DNA of 64,000 bases from Talpa occidentalis (GCF_014898055.3 NW_023605083.1:65589715-65653714); one strand, 5' to 3'. Shown: positions 26,255-40,245, counted from the first letter of the stretch. Notes: generated by a model from the letters alone, not told the origin. A program made the numbers and translations.

Positions 26255-27296
26255 CTAAGGACAGAAAAACAAGAATACAACATCTTTTGGCCAGGTAGAT
26301 TCTAAGGGAACAGATGATACACTCATTCCTTTATCCATCTAATCAAGCATTCACCTAATAAGAACCCATTGAATCACACTCTGTGCCACGTTCTACGCTC
26401 GCTGCTGGGGGGGTCAGAGGTGGGGAGAATGTAGCATAAGCAAAGGGCCTGGAGCCAGAAAGGGGCAGTGTGCATTAAAACAAGGAGGCAGTGACCTACC
26501 TCAACCCTACCAGGTTCAAGAAGGAGAAGTGGTGGAAAAAATGGGCAAAGATCAGATTACAAAGGGCCTTAAATGCCAACCTACAGAATTTGAAGCTTTT
26601 CATTATAAGGAATGAGGATTCCTGAAAGATGACTGAGCAAGTGAATGACCATCTAAATCTGGTGGCAGAATCACCAAAGGACAAAAAGTTTAGACTTTGT
26701 GACAGTTACATCACTAGTCCCTAAATATGGCTCTTTAACCATGGCCTTCTGGGTAGCTTCAAAATAATGTAATACCTGGCTCCAAGCCAGATGGACTGAA
26801 CCAGGAGTATCAGGTTGGACCTGGCCAGGTGCGTATTAAGAGGCCCCCCAGAAGATTCAGATGCACAGTAAATTTGGGGAAGTGATCAGTTTCTATTTGC
26901 AACAGATCTCCTTCTAGTTTCCAATGCCTATGGGATCACCTTTTAGCAGGTGACCTTGGTTTCTGGGATTAGAACTCAACCTAAATTCATAAAACCCAAC
27001 CCAACAGTGGTTTCTTTAACCTCAAAACATAGGCGACCGGTTCAGGCAACAACGAGTCAGTGTGGGGGCACCTATAATGTTCTCTCACATCCTCATCCTC
27101 ACAACTGGGCAGGTGATGCTGTCCTCATTTTTACAATGGGTGGAGCTGAGTTTCTGAGAAGCCAGGAGACTTGCTCTCATAATTTATTGGTGACAGGGGA
27201 TGGTCTTGCATCCTGTCTCCCAACATTACTCCAGGACTCTCCCCTCTTACGCCAGCTTGGGGTTTTTTTTTTTTTTTTTTTGCGTGAAAATATAAT

Positions 27297-28454
27297 GTTG
27301 GTTACATCACAATAACATCTTTAAAGACTCATCACCCAAAGCAAAGAAAGTCAAGGAAAAGATGAACACCTGGAATTACATCAAACTGAAAAGCCTCTAT
27401 AAAGCCAAAGAGACTTTAACCAAAACAGAGAGACACCCCACTGCTAGGGAAAACATCTTTGCATTCCAGTCAAGGATAAGGGACTGATCACAAAGATATA
27501 CAAAGAACTCACAGGACTCAACAAAAACAAAATAAATAATCCAGCCAAGAAATGGGCAGAAGAACTTAAAAGACACTTCTCCACAGAGGAAATGCAAATG
27601 GCCAACAGGCATATGAAAAAATGTTCAACATCCTTTATCATCAAGGAAATGAAAATCAAAGCCACACTGAGATACCACCTTCACCAGTAAGAATGGTGCA
27701 TATATAAAAAAAAAAACAAGCAACAAATGTTGGCGAGGATGTGGGAAAAAAGGAATTCTCCTACATTGCTGGGGGGAGTGCAAACTGGTCCAGCCACTGT
27801 GGAAAGCTGTGTGGAGGTTCCTCAGTCTACTAAAAATGGAGCTACCATATTACCCGACAATTCCTCTACTAGGGATCTACCCAAGGGACAAAATAACATT
27901 GATTCAAAAGAGCACTGTACTTCTATGTTTATTGCAGCACTATTTACAATAGGTAAAACCTGAAAACAACCCAAATACCCCAAAATAGATGACTGGATCA
28001 AGAAGATGTGGCATATATATACCACAATCAAATTGTGGAATATTGTTCAGCAATCAAAAAAGATGGGATCATGCCATTCCCAGCAACTTGGATGGAGCTG
28101 GGAGCAATTATGCTCAGTGAAGTGAGCCGGGAGGAGGGAGAAAAATAATGGATGGTTTCACTTGTAGCAGGAATATAGGGGAACCAGATAAGACATCAGT
28201 GTGAAAAAATAACAGTACAAAACACAACAAAGCAAATACAGACAATTATAAATCAGAGACATCCTGCAGGGGAGGAGGAGGGAGAGGGATCAGAGGGAGG
28301 GAGGGGGGAGCACAGGGGACTGAGGTGATGGTGCACAGGTATATTGGTGAAGGAAACTCGATGGGGACTATACCTGAGGGGGTGGGGGGAAGCAAATGTT
28401 GTTTAAAAATGAACAATGATGTAAAAAAATAAAAATAATAAAAAAATGTAAAAA
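27297..28454 (+). mobile_element. L1 LINE, 5'-truncated
   Basis: It is plus-oriented and opposite to TNC. It carries the end of ORF2 with many disruptions (aactgaaaagcctctataa; ccaagaaatgggcagaaga; tggaatattgttcagcaatc), then a purine-rich 3' UTR (ggaggaggagggagagggat) and an A-rich tail. An 11-bp duplication, GAAAATATAAT, flanks it (27286-27296 and 28455-28465). Confidence 0.88.
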
Positions 28455-29484
28455 GAAAATATAATTTTGGGGATTAAACATGGAGAAAGTGAATTTGGGT
28501 GAGCGCCCATTTGACACCAGAGACCCAGTGACCTCTACGTGGCCTCTAGGTCTGGTTTTTGAGGAAGGATCTGGTGTGAAGCAGGTTTCTCTGAATTACT
28601 TGGGGATACAATTACCTGTCTTCTCTCTAGGCTGCTGTGCAAAATCATTTTCTAGGTAGTTGGGAAAGATAGAATTGAGACTCATGACATCAGGTAAATA
28701 CTGAGTCCCTGAATGCCTGATCGGGAAGGGCTCTTAGATTTTGGATGAGTCCAATGCACTGATTTCAGAGATGCGAACACTGATACCCAGGGAGGACAAA
28801 AGACTTGCCTCCATCAGCACAGTGAGATAGTACTTTGATAGACCAGCTTCATGCAAGGTCATTACAGTGACTAGAAATGTATGTCTCCTCTGGTTAAACA
28901 TGGCAGATCAGGCCTGCCACTTTATCTCTGCTTGCTTGTGATCCCCACCAAAATAAGAGTAAAGGAATGTTCAGTATAAACCCACACAGATCAGGGCAAT
29001 GGCAAGGGAGATAGCAACAATCACTACAATTGAGGCGGTGGGGTGGAGAAAGCTGGGGACTGAGTGGATGAGCCTGGGACAGGCTGGCTGGGAAATTCCG
29101 CAGAGCCTGCAAGTGCAGGAGTGGAATGTATACAAAAACCAAGATGCTTTGAAGGCCAGTGTGGGGTGCAGCTGAATAAAATTTGTTTGAAAAGCTTTTT
29201 TTAAGGAGCAGATCCCAGTTCTTGCCAATGCCCTTGTCTGTCCAGATCAAAGGTTGAGGTTTACTGCCTGGACCACTTAAACCAGAGAGGAGACTCTGTA
29301 TTAAAATCTACCAGGTTCAGCTGTGGGGGAGGCCAATGTGCTAACTGGCAACAGCAGTGAAGGTCTGTTGTACACAGCAGGAGCCCAGCTGCCTTCTCCA
29401 GGCAAGTCCTGGCAGCCTGTTTTGAAGGGTGAGAGTACTCTCTGGGGAGGCTGTTAGTTTAAAAGAAAAGGCTGACATACCCTT

Positions 29485-29762
29485 GGGCCTCCCTGGTGGT
29501 GCAAGGGGTTAAGCGCTTCACTGTGAAGCAATCTGCAGCCTCTGCAGCATGAGTTTAATCCCCTGTCTGGCCAGGCAGCAATCCATATGGCATGGCAGAC
29601 TTCTCCTGCCTCGCCCGCTGCTCCCCTCACCAGTGTATTTCAGTAGATCTGCCTGTTCTGTTCCCTACTGTGTCCCTGGTGAATCCTCTCACCCTCCGCA
29701 CATCTGTCCTGTACCCCAGTTCTTGTATACATAAATGAATAAATCTTTTTTTTTTTTTTAAA
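29485..29762 (+). mobile_element. tRNA-derived SINE, full length
   Basis: It is plus-oriented: GGGCCTCCCTGGTGGTGCAA, GGGGTTAAGCGCTTCACTGT, tctgcagcctctgcagcatg, body, then cataaatgaataaatc and a poly(T)/poly(A) end. Imperfect flanking copies of AAAGAAAAGGCTGACA (about 29462) and AAAGAAATGGCTGACA (about 29763) form the target duplication. Confidence 0.85.
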
Positions 29763-30648
29763 AAAGAAATGGCTGACACATCCAATACTGGGAGTTCCCT
29801 AAAGAAATTGCTCACTCACTTCACGGTGAGCCCCATAGTGGACAAACCTTGCCTATGCCGTAGGTATTCCCAACCTGCTGTTTTGTCCTTCACTGCAGTC
29901 CAAAAGGAGCAACAGACACTAGGTGGAAGTCTCCAAACCAAATTAACCTCAAGAGTGAAACAGAAGCAAAGAACTTGGTGGAAATAGTATGCAGATTGTA
30001 CAATAAACCACCAAAGACATATATTCTTGGAAATGAAGAGAAGATGCTATGCAGAAAAAGATGAATGTGCAGAGAATAGGGAAAAGGTTTTGGAAATATA
30101 AACTATGATATCCAAAATGAGAACTTCAACAACAAGCACAGAAGGTAAAGGTTTAGGAAAACTCTTTCACTTGAATCAAGGTTTAAAGTTATTTCAAATT
30201 AAGAAGGAATTGAAAAATAGTTCCTGGGTAGAGAATTCAAGTAGTGTGAACAATTTCTGTGAACATTATTAAGCGCTGATGTTATAAGCATGTGGGAGAT
30301 AGATTTTGGCACATAAAGGAAGGATGCCAGCGGCAACATAATGTATATGGCAAAGATGTGGGAGGAGCTCTTGGTCTGTGCTCAGCATTAAAGGACCCAG
30401 TATCCAGTTTCCCAAATGTCCTCAAGTCTTGTGAGTAGTGGCTTGACCTTGGCTGGCTAGCCACACTGGGGTCTGGTTAAAATGAGAGCGGCTGGAGCAT
30501 ATGACTCAGAAGTCCTGGCACAACGTCCTGTCCCTAATTGTTTTCAGCTCCCTACTTGCACTAGAGCAGAGAAACAGGATAATTCATCCCTCCTTGGAGG
30601 ATCATGAAAACCTTTTAACCAGCAGCGGGAAGTTGTTTATAGACTTCA

Positions 30649-31483
<835 letters not shown>

Positions 31484-31627
31484 CTGTGGTGAACTTGGTG
31501 GTGAGGGTTGAACTCTTCTGGGTCCCTTTCTGCGCGAAGATCCTCAGCGTGTACTCTGTGGCAGGCTCCAGTTCGGCCAGCGCGTACTCCACCGTGTTCC
31601 CGGACACCGCGTGTATCATTTCTGGCA
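31484..31627 (-). CDS. TNC: TNC exon FNIII-7, second half
   Basis: This 144-nt (48-codon), phase 1-1 exon has acceptor tctcacgttcag and donor gtacgag. It encodes [20 protein letters not shown], then [20 protein letters not shown] and TLTTKFTT. It completes repeat 7, with the conserved [11 protein letters not shown] strand-F motif. Local base composition is more CpG-rich than in the neighbouring exons. Confidence 0.95.
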
Positions 31628-33742
31628 CTGAACGTGAGACACACACAGCGGGGCAGTTACCTCACCCTGTCTGAGCCATCGGCGGTCTTGGCCCGCAGCA
31701 CACGCACCTACTTCTAACACAGAAACTCTCAGTGACCCTGCAGAAAGCAGGTTGGCTCTCAATGACGCACACCCCTCGTTCTCTTGAGCACGTACCTCAA
31801 AGGCAAAGGATTTATCATCTGGAGACTGGATTTTTCCAGGCACCAAATCAGAAGGAAGGGAAACTGGGGGTCAGGAGATTTTTCCACATGGATGTTGGCT
31901 GGGTCAGCTTTGCAGCTGAGGTATGGGGACCAGCCAGAGGGGAGTAGCAGGTAACATCTCCAACTTTCCAAACTTAATTTCTACCATGGCTTGTACTCCC
32001 CTCCTTTCACTTACTTGCATGTTCTCTAGTAATTTGCCAAATACTGTCAGATCATTAGGCAGTGGCAGCCACAGGTGAGCCTGGTTACTGCCTCTCCAGC
32101 TCAGCCATTGAGAGCCAGCCACGGTGTCTAGCGATACGCTTACTTCCTCATCACATGCAGTCCACCAACCTGGCTTGCTAGGCATGGAGGTTTCCCTGGT
32201 CGTGGGGCTTTTAGCAATAAAACTAGGGAAGTTCCAGGAAATATTGGAAGAGCTGGTCACTCCATCTCAACCTCCATGATCTATCCTCTCTCTTCTGGCC
32301 TACATCCTTGGCTAGACCCCCATCCAAAATTTGTGTGATTCTCCTGAGCAATACTTTGAATTATCTAAGTGAGACAACATCTTCCCTGACTTGACAGTTT
32401 TTTGCTCATGGGGAATATTTAAGTATGAAGAGTAAAAACATAAAACCGATTATCCCTGTCCCGCTCCGCTTCTTTCCACATTTGCTTTGTCCTCAGAGGG
32501 CTTTCCTAGGTGGCTGCAGGGGGGAATTGAGATTTCAGACGCTCCAGGCACAATGCCCTCTCCTGTCAGGGAAACTAAAACAACACTGAACCATCAAATA
32601 GGAGATTTACATCTATTTTAAGATTACAGTAGTCACTTTTTTCCCTAGAGAGCTCATTACAAAGGGACCCCCTCATTTATATTGGCTTTTTTCCCACTGA
32701 AAAATTGTATTCAGGTGTTATCTATAGAAAGTTCCTAACCTTTTTTTTTTTAAAAAAATTATTTATTTATGCATACAAGAGCTGGGGTGCAGGCCAGAGG
32801 TGTTGGCAGGTGAGAGGATTCACCTGAGACAGAGTGGGAGCAGAACAGGCAGATCTACTGAAATACACCACTGAGGGGAGCAGCAGCCAAGACAGGAGAA
32901 GTCTGCTGTGCCATGTGGGTCAACTTCCTGGCCAGGGATTGAACTCATACCAGAGTGGCTGGCGATAGCTTTATAGTGCTGAGACTGCACCACCAGGGAG
33001 GCTCAGTTCCTAAAATTTAAATTTACGACTATATGCATACACACATACACATGTGCACACACACAAGGGAAACTACTCAGATCAAGGCATAGAACATTCT
33101 AGCACACAGAAGGCTTTCCCTGGGACTCTCCCCTGGGACCGTGCCCCTAGAGTGGGACACTCTTTTTTTACTGTTCTGATGACTCTGGTTGGCAGATGCC
33201 TCAAACAAGTGTTTAATATGCCAATGCACTACACTAGCACAGATGGTTGCGAAGAGAAGGAAAAATACTTTCTGATTTTTCAATCACATTTGCAGCAATT
33301 GGCCTCTTCTGTGGCCCCTGAGAAGTCCAGGTTCCAAGCACCACCTGCCCAAGATGCCAGACTCTCAGACAGGACTCTGTGTTTGTAAGGGACCTGACGA
33401 TGCTGCTTCCTGCAGAGGGCGGCACACACTCACAGGCAGAGGGACTGACAGGCTGGGGAAACACTGAGGCTGCAGATGTCCCCTTGATTTTCTCTTAAAT
33501 GGCCGACTGGACTCCCTGATGTTTGTGTCGTTTTACTCTAGGGCCTCCCCGGGCATCCTGCGAACAGGACCCTTCACACTACACCCTCCTGCCCCAGCCC
33601 TGACCCGTGAGCCTAACCTTACATGGCAATTGAGAGAATTTTTATCATCCTGAACCAAATGTGGCAGGGGGAAGGGAGCACAGGGAGCATTTACAGCAGG
33701 ACAGACACTCCTCAGTGGGGAACGGCTCAGACACGACCTTAC
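31628..33742 (-). other. TNC: TNC intron splitting FNIII-7
   Basis: 2115 bp, containing a SINE at 32739-33004 and a short (CA)-rich tract at about 33038-33066. No exon seen. Confidence 0.8.
32739..33004 (-). mobile_element. tRNA-derived SINE, 'CTCAGCACTATAAAG' head type
   Basis: Minus-oriented. The head reads GAGCCTCCCTGGTGGTGCAG, TCTCAGCACTATAAAGCTAT, then GAGTTCAATCCCTGGCCAGG. A 9-bp duplication, AGTTCCTAA, flanks it (32730-32738 and 33005-33013). The head type differs from the GTTGAGCGC group and resembles the copy at 45751. Confidence 0.85.
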
Positions 33743-33862
33743 CTCTCTCTGCTGCATAAGAGATGACGTAAGTGTCCACGGGGGCGATGGCTGGCTGCCA
33801 CATGGCGAAGGCCTCCGAATCAGTGATGTTGGCTGTCACCAGGCCGGAGGGACCATCCACAC
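33743..33862 (-). CDS. TNC: TNC exon FNIII-7, first half
   Basis: This 120-nt (40-codon), phase 1-1 exon has acceptor ctttctttgcag and donor gtaaggt. It encodes [20 protein letters not shown], then [20 protein letters not shown]. This is the first half of FNIII repeat 7, with the core Trp in MWQPAIAP and an NIT sequon. I recall the human protein having LDGPSG at the start; the variation is ordinary. Confidence 0.95.
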
Positions 33863-35936
33863 CTGCAAAGAAAGGTAGCGACATGTTGGAGAGAGGTCAT
33901 CGCGGGACAGGGGACATCAGACCTCAGTGGCTCTCTGTCTGCACTATTCCTGGACACCTGGTGTGGGGAGGAGTTTGGGGTCAGCTGCATACATGGAGCA
34001 GAGTTCTAGGTGTGGAGCCAGATGACCTGGGTGTGATCATAATGCCTTCCTCCGGTGCCTGGGTTGCCTTGGGTCTCTCTTTCCCCTCCCTTATCCTGTC
34101 CAATGAGGATAACAATTGTCTGGCTTTATCCTGACTGGTATTGTGATTTTCATATGTTACATGTGGAAAGGTATCGACTAAACTGGAAAGGACTGAACAC
34201 ATGGCAAGGTTTATCTTTACTTCATGTCGATCTGCAGGACTTTGAGTCACCCCTCTGGTTAGGTGGCCTGCAGAGAAAATGGAGCTGGGTTCTGGAGCCC
34301 CCCCGGTCCCGGGCTCTTCCTTGGTTTCTTTGTCTAGTGTCAATGTGCCCTTGAATCGTTTCTTTTCTCCAAATCTCATTTGTCAAGCGTGTTTGCTAGA
34401 TGGAACCTGACAATGTGTGTGAGATACGCTAGGGGTAGGCCTCTCAAAAATACAGTTGTCTTAATATGACTATTAAAGTGATTTGGATCTTAGCAATAAC
34501 TTCTGAGTGAGTGGTACTAAGCAAACAACCATATTCAAAGGATCTTGCCCTTTTTACCAGCCCGCTTCTATTACCCAGTATCCCTTTCTCAGCAAACAGC
34601 CTAACCATGTCCAATTCTCTCTGGCGTTGGCATTTCCTACTCAGTGATTGTTGGCTCCATCCCCGGGAGGATGAGCACACTAGTGGAGGCTCAGTTCACA
34701 GACGTGGCACCTGAGCTCAGGAGATACAATGACTAGGAGGTGCAGAGTCATCTGGAAGCCCCACTGTCCATTGCCAGTTCCTTCCCATTTCATCAACCAC
34801 ATACAGAAGCCCGTTGGACTGACCAGGACAATGGGGACTTAGGGAATGCACCCAGCTTTTGTCATCTGTTGCCGTGGAAATTTCAAGAATGAAAGATTTC
34901 CATGGGGAAATAATGGCCTGTATGACAGGGTGGGCAGGACACTGGGATCACATGGGATGTCTTAATGCATATTATCAGCTTTTTTAGACTATCAAGATAT
35001 TGTTACAGTTTCCTATGAGGCCTTTTCTTTGGATCCCTTAGTGGATTAGCCTGGATAATTGCTCATATACCAAAGGATAAATTGTTAAGAGAAATGGCTC
35101 TCTGAAGAGAAATTTTCCATTTCATTCTCCTTCACTGCAATTCATTATTTCCTCCTCCTTACAGAGTGCTGTACAAATGGATCTGTAATAGGAAAACAAT
35201 CCTTTAGTTTTAGAAGAACACAGAGTATTGAGTTAGACTGACCTCAGGTCAGATTTGCTTCTAGTATTTACTGTGTTAAGTGTCTTTGGCCAAGGTATTC
35301 AATTTCCCTGGGCCTGAGTTGTTTCCTCTGTGAAATGGGAGAGCTAGTAGCTGCAGGCATTACACGGGAAGGGTTGAAGGACAATGCCTGGAATGCAATC
35401 ACAGCCAAATCTAGAGCAGTTGCTTTAGAGCTTCACCATTCCCTGAAGCCATCACAGGTCTATGGGAAGCCCCTGCTTTGAAGCCTCCTCTCAGTGGTCC
35501 TGTGCTTAGCAGGGAAGGGCAGGAGGGGGCCTGATGTGCATAGTCACTTATGGGTGCTTTGCTTACAGTTTCATGTGACTCTTAGAGCACATTGCAAAGG
35601 AAGCAGAATTGCACCCATTTTACAGAGAAGGAAACTAGTCTCTTAGTCTCTAAAGAGGTCTACAGAGATCTAGAAGGAAGAGCCTTGGGAATTCAACCCA
35701 GGTGAGTGTGGCCCCAAACTTGTCCTCTTTCTTTCATAGAACCCCAGGAAATGGAGGCCCTGGGGGGTCAAGGATGCCATCCAGGGCACCCAGATCATAA
35801 GAGAGGCCATGGATAGGTCAGAAATGAGGCCTCCATTCCTCTGAATACAGTCCACTGTCTGCTAGGATTTCTTCAATGAAAACTTTTTTTGCCAAGTGCT
35901 AGGTCAGGAGCAATGGCCCTGAGGTGAGAGAAGTAC
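33863..35936 (-). other. TNC: TNC intron between FNIII-6 and FNIII-7
   Basis: 2074 bp. It holds MIR-like stretches at about 34010-34140, 35225-35410 and 35560-35690. No exon seen. Confidence 0.75.
35225..35410 (-). mobile_element. MIR SINE remnant
   Basis: Reverse-oriented MIR pattern on the plus strand: gagttagactgacctcaggt, ggccaaggtattcaatttcc, tgggcctgagttgtttcctc, tgtgaaatgggag, ggacaatgcctggaatgcaa. Confidence 0.6.
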
Positions 35937-36080
35937 CTGTGCTGAATGAGCCCGACACAGGTTCACTCTCCTCCAAGCCCTTCATGGCGACGACGCTGAC
36001 AAGGTACTCTGCTCCCGGGAAAAGCTTCACCAGCCTGGCCTGGGTCTCTGTTCCATCCACAGTCACCACTGAGGGTGAAC
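35937..36080 (-). CDS. TNC: TNC exon FNIII-6, second half
   Basis: This 144-nt (48-codon), phase 1-1 exon has acceptor tggtgttgcag and donor gtacttc. It encodes [20 protein letters not shown], then [20 protein letters not shown] and PVSGSFSTG. It completes FNIII repeat 6; together with the exon at 37726-37848 this gives 89 codons, the normal FNIII size. Confidence 0.96.
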
Positions 36081-36510
36081 CTGCAACACCAGCAGAGCAA
36101 GGTTGGATGGTGAACCTCACTGAACCCTCTTCACTGTTGTCCCAGCAATGGGTGTATCCGATTTGAAATGAAACTCTATCTCGATCCAATACCATTTTCT
36201 TGACTTCTCATTTGCACCTACCCTCTGGCATAAGAGAAGAGGTCTTACTTTTTGTATAATGCTTTTTCCATTGGTGCCGATGCCAAAATTCAACCCAGGA
36301 GAGGAAAAAACATGAAGTCATCATGTACTAAAAACGGCAAGTTTCCGTTCAGTAGAGAGCTGGCCTCCTGTGCAAATGTTACTTCTTTATTTTTCCCAGA
36401 AAGAATATGGGAAGCTCACTATATAATGTAGAGCTGATCTACTTAGTCCATTGTCTTAGGAGTATCTAGAATCCCTTCCTAGCAGAAAGTCTGTTTAAGA
36501 AAGAAGATGG

Positions 36511-36782
36511 GGGCCTCCCTGGTGGCACAGTGGTTGAGCGCTGGGTTTTGAAGCTGCCCTCAGCCTCTGCAGCGCCGGTTCGATCCCCAGCTGCTGGCGA
36601 GGGTCCCACATGGCACACAGACCTCTCCTGCCGTGACCACTGCTCCCCTTAGCAGTGTACTTTGTCAGTCTGATTGTTCTGCTCCCCGCTCTGGCTCTGG
36701 TGAATTCTCTCACCCTCCTGTGCTTCTGACTGTACCCAGTGCATGTATAAATAAATAAATAAATAAATCTTTTTTTTTAAAA
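36511..36782 (+). mobile_element. tRNA-derived SINE, 'GTTGAGCGCTGGG' head type
   Basis: Plus-oriented, antisense to TNC. Head GGGCCTCCCTGGTGGCACAG, TGGTTGAGCGCTGGGTTTTG, B box CGGTTCGATCCCC, body, and an (AAATA)n tail. A 14-bp duplication, AAGAAAGAAGATGG, flanks it (36497-36510 and 36783-36796). Confidence 0.92.
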
Positions 36783-37183
36783 AAGAAAGAAGATGGCCAT
36801 GGTTAATTGAGTTTGTATTCTTATATTAAAAAATCCCAACATGTTTTACTTCTTAGCATTTCAGGGCTAGTAAGGAGTTTGTACATCAACTGGTCCATCT
36901 GGTCCAGAGATGCTACAGCATCCCCTGACAGCTTCTGACTATCCTTTTTGTAAACTCACAGGGAGCGTAACTACCTGCCCAGTGTTTCCAGATAGATCTG
37001 ACCATGCTTCACCCCATGAGTTTCCATTTCAGCCCCTGTGCTCAGAACTTGAAATCCCAACTCTGCTAAATCACAACTCCCCATCCCACATGGAGACAAA
37101 CAGTGTTGAGACCAAGAGCAAAGCCTCATGTCTATTATGATCAAGACCATCTTTTCAGATGAGTATATAGAAAGAGAAAAAGG

Positions 37184-37453
37184 GGCCTCCCTAGTGGCGC
37201 GGGGGGTTGGGACACAACCTATGAAGCAGTCTGCAGCCTCTGCAGCATGAGTTCGATCCCCAGCCAGCCAGGGAGCTACCCACATGGCACAGCAGACCTC
37301 TCCTGACTCAGCCGCCGCTCCCCTCAACAGTGTATTTCAGTCAATCTGCCTGTTCTGTTCCCCACTCTATCTCTGGTGAGTCCTCTCACCCCCCACGCCT
37401 CTGGCCTGTACCCCAGCTCTTGTATGCATAAATAAATAAACCTTAAAAAAAAA
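37184..37453 (+). mobile_element. tRNA-derived SINE, 'GTTGGGACACAACC' head type
   Basis: Plus-oriented. Head GGCCTCCCTAGTGGCGCGGG, GGGTTGGGACACAACCTATG, B box GAGTTCGATCCCC, then the cttgtatgcataaataaata tail. A 15-bp duplication, AGAAAGAGAAAAAGG, flanks it (37169-37183 and 37454-37468). Confidence 0.92.
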
Positions 37454-37725
37454 AGAAAGAGAAAAAGGTCAATGTTTTTAGCGTCTTCTGTATTAAGTGT
37501 AAACAAGACTGGGGATAGAATCTTAGCATTTCAAGGCTGGAAAGGGTTTTTATAATATGACCCTTCTCAAGGAATTTCTCCCAAGGACATCATAGTTTTT
37601 CCCGATGGAGTCTATCCAGGTGGTCTCAAGTAGTTGACTACTATAAAGAAGTAGTTGGTGCAGCCCTAGGTCTTTTCCACTATTCCACCTAACCCTGGAC
37701 TCCTCCTGCCCGTCCCCTCTCCTAC

Positions 37726-37848
37726 CTCCTGCAACGGGCACATAGGTAATCCGGAAGCTGTCCACTGGGGCCGTCGGCGCCATCCAGCTGACAATGGCCG
37801 AGTTTTCAGTGATGTCTGAGAAAATGATTTCCTTCGGGGCACCCATGG
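37726..37848 (-). CDS. TNC: TNC exon FNIII-6, first half
   Basis: This 123-nt (41-codon), phase 1-1 exon has acceptor ctccttgacag and donor gtaggag. It encodes [40 protein letters not shown] and then GG across the junction. This is the N-terminal half of constitutive FNIII repeat 6, with the core Trp in VSWMAP. Repeats 6 to 8 differ from the cassette exons in being interrupted by an intron, as here. Confidence 0.96.
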
Positions 37849-37970
37849 CTGTCAAGGAGAAAGCACAGGAGAAACTCAGAAACAGTTAAGTATCTTGCTC
37901 ATCAATGATTCTGCCTGGATTCCTGATCCAGGAAAAGAGCACGTGGATTCTGCATCTGAGCCACAGCTTT

Positions 37971-38059
37971 TTTTTTTGTGGGACCCTTGCCTGCCGCCGG
38001 GGAACGAACCTGCAGCCTAGCAGCCCAGCGCTCAACCGCTGCGCCACCAGGGGAGGCCC
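37971..38059 (-). mobile_element. Short SINE: tRNA-like head plus poly(A)
   Basis: On the minus strand: GGGGCCTCCCCTGGTGGCGC, A box TGGCGCAGCGG, B box-like GGTTCGTTCCC, then CAAGGGTCCCAC and directly a short poly(A). It ends at the same CCCAC point as the copy at 2490-2614. It also lacks about 19 bp between the boxes. A perfect 15-bp duplication, CTGAGCCACAGCTTT, flanks it (37956-37970 and 38060-38074). Confidence 0.9.
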
Positions 38060-40089
38060 CTGAGCCACAGCTTTAGGATGGAGAATATGGTGATCAAGTC
38101 ATGACTTGATGGAAATAATCCTTGTTCATTCAGGTGGGGACCCGGTTGCTGTACGGCTGCTATGTGGTCTCCTTCAAGGTCAACACCACAGCGGCTGACA
38201 CTAAGGGAGTGAGGGAGAGTGGGTTCCCAGCTTGGCACTTGCCTCCTTTTGAGTTTTAACATTTTTTCACATCTTTGTAGTCTAGTTCTTGTTATCAAAT
38301 AATACCAAGACATAAAAATTGTACAATTGCTTGACATTTAGAAGGATTCATCCTCATTTAGAAATCCCTAAGAAAGGTGGGACTGTAGCCATTTCACAGA
38401 GGCATAAACTGAGACTTCTCCAGTGAACATTCTTGTGGTGTAACCTTCTGGGTTCTAGGACTGGGCAGTACAGTGAGCTCAGCCCCGGGATCCTGGAAAT
38501 AATATTCACATGGAAACTGACCTTGACAAACCCATTCCCAGAACTGGATAGAAGTCCAGAGCCAGGGGAGCAACCTCAGGCCCATTCCCAAAGCAAACAC
38601 CCCGCGAACATTGGGTCTACCTGCAGGGAAAGCCTTGTCCAAGGGACCATTTCTGCTATGTCAATACCTCCCCCCAAAAAAAACCCTATTTCTTTTGGCT
38701 TTTCTCTGTGTGATTTTTGGCCTTGCTTTTTGCCCTCTTCAGCTGACCATGCTTATCCAGAGAATTCAGGAAATAATTTTCAACTCTCCAGGGAGCTCAC
38801 TTCCTCATCTTTTCCCCTCTCCAACCCACGTTGATCATAAGTCCTGAAACTCACAGCCCACTTTGGGGAGGGATTTTTCTTTCTCTCCATTTCTTTTTCT
38901 CTCCTACCACTTTTACAGTAACCTAGAAGCCACCCCCAGACTCTGCGACTGCTAGGCTTGTTGCCCTCTCCTTTGGAAACCACACATGGGTTCTGGAGCC
39001 TGGAAGATCTTGAGTCAGGCTGGGTAAACTGGTGCAGGTCCCTTTGCTTCTGCGATCCTCAGTTGCTCCATCTAGCCAGAGGGAAAAATTAAGCCCACCC
39101 CCAGAAATATGTTGAAGTTTAGTGGAGGTGAGGGATGTAAAATCCCAGCACAGAATCTGGCCCACAGCAGGAACTCAGAAAAAGTGATCATCTTCTATTT
39201 TCTTTCCTCCATGACTCTTTCCTTCCTGGGCCACCCTGGGTTTTGAAGTAGCCCTTAGGAAAACTCTAGATGAGGCAAACTGAGAAAACCAAAACCTCAG
39301 CGAGGTCTATAAATCCAGCCACTGAGGCTCTTCTGCTGTGAGCCTGATTGCTCTGGTCCCAAGGTTCACTGCTGTAGGGCCTGGCACAGTTTACCAGGGT
39401 GGCCACAGCTTTCTTCTCTAGGTGCCAGTTTTCTCATCTTCAAAATGGCAGTAGTATCTGCTCTGCCTGGGAGGACCTAAGAATGGATAGCCTCCTCTGT
39501 GACACTCTCCTGAGGGATGTGCCTGAACAAAGTGACAGCAGGGAGACACCCACGTTAGCCTCTGGGAACGGTTAAATGGTGGTGGAATGCCAGGGTCAGC
39601 GGAGTAATATTTTTGCACAACAGAGCTTCCTAGATGGAAGACTGTGTGTTATCTTGGTGTATCTCCTTCTGTTATAAATAGGGCCTGCAAGTCTCCAGCA
39701 CCACAGCAAACAAGGCAGCTGCTAGGAACCTGATGGAGGGGCCTCACAAAGAAACTACATCATAGCTACCAAAAAGCTGGGGAGATACAGGCAAGGCCAT
39801 TTCTCTGTCTCTTTTTCTAAGTAAACTCTTGATTTTCAATTAATACTCTTTTAAGTAAACACCTGGCAGTGTTAAAATCTCTCAAGGAGATTAAAGGGGG
39901 CTTTTATCTCCTCTCCTAAAAAGTTACCTCCCCAAATCTGGAGCAAATGTCTTTAATTATGTGAACACCAACAATGATTTTTAAACATGTATTCTCCCTT
40001 CACATTTTTGAATGATCAATAAAAATACATGATGCCCTGTGCTACAGTAAGGAGGTAGCTCTTATCATCAGTATGGTTTCAGAAGAAGA

Positions 40090-40245
40090 ATTTTGGTGTT
40101 AGACTGACCTGGCTTTGAATCCCATTCTGTCTTTACTGGCTAAAAACACCTTGGTCCCCTAGTCCTCAGTTTTCACATCTGTGAAATAGGGTTACATGGG
40201 GTACTTTCTGGGTCTGGCAGTGTTGTGGTGACTCAATGAGGAAAA
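40090..40245 (-). mobile_element. MIR SINE remnant
   Basis: Reverse-oriented MIR pattern: gtgttagactgacctggctt, tgaatcccattctgtcttt, ctagtcctcagttttcacat, ctgtgaaatagggttacatg. Confidence 0.6.

Larger units (their letters stand above)
36081..37725 (-). other. TNC: TNC intron splitting FNIII-6
   Basis: 1645 bp, carrying two full-length SINEs of different head types (36511-36782 and 37184-37453), both with perfect target duplications. No exon seen. Confidence 0.8.
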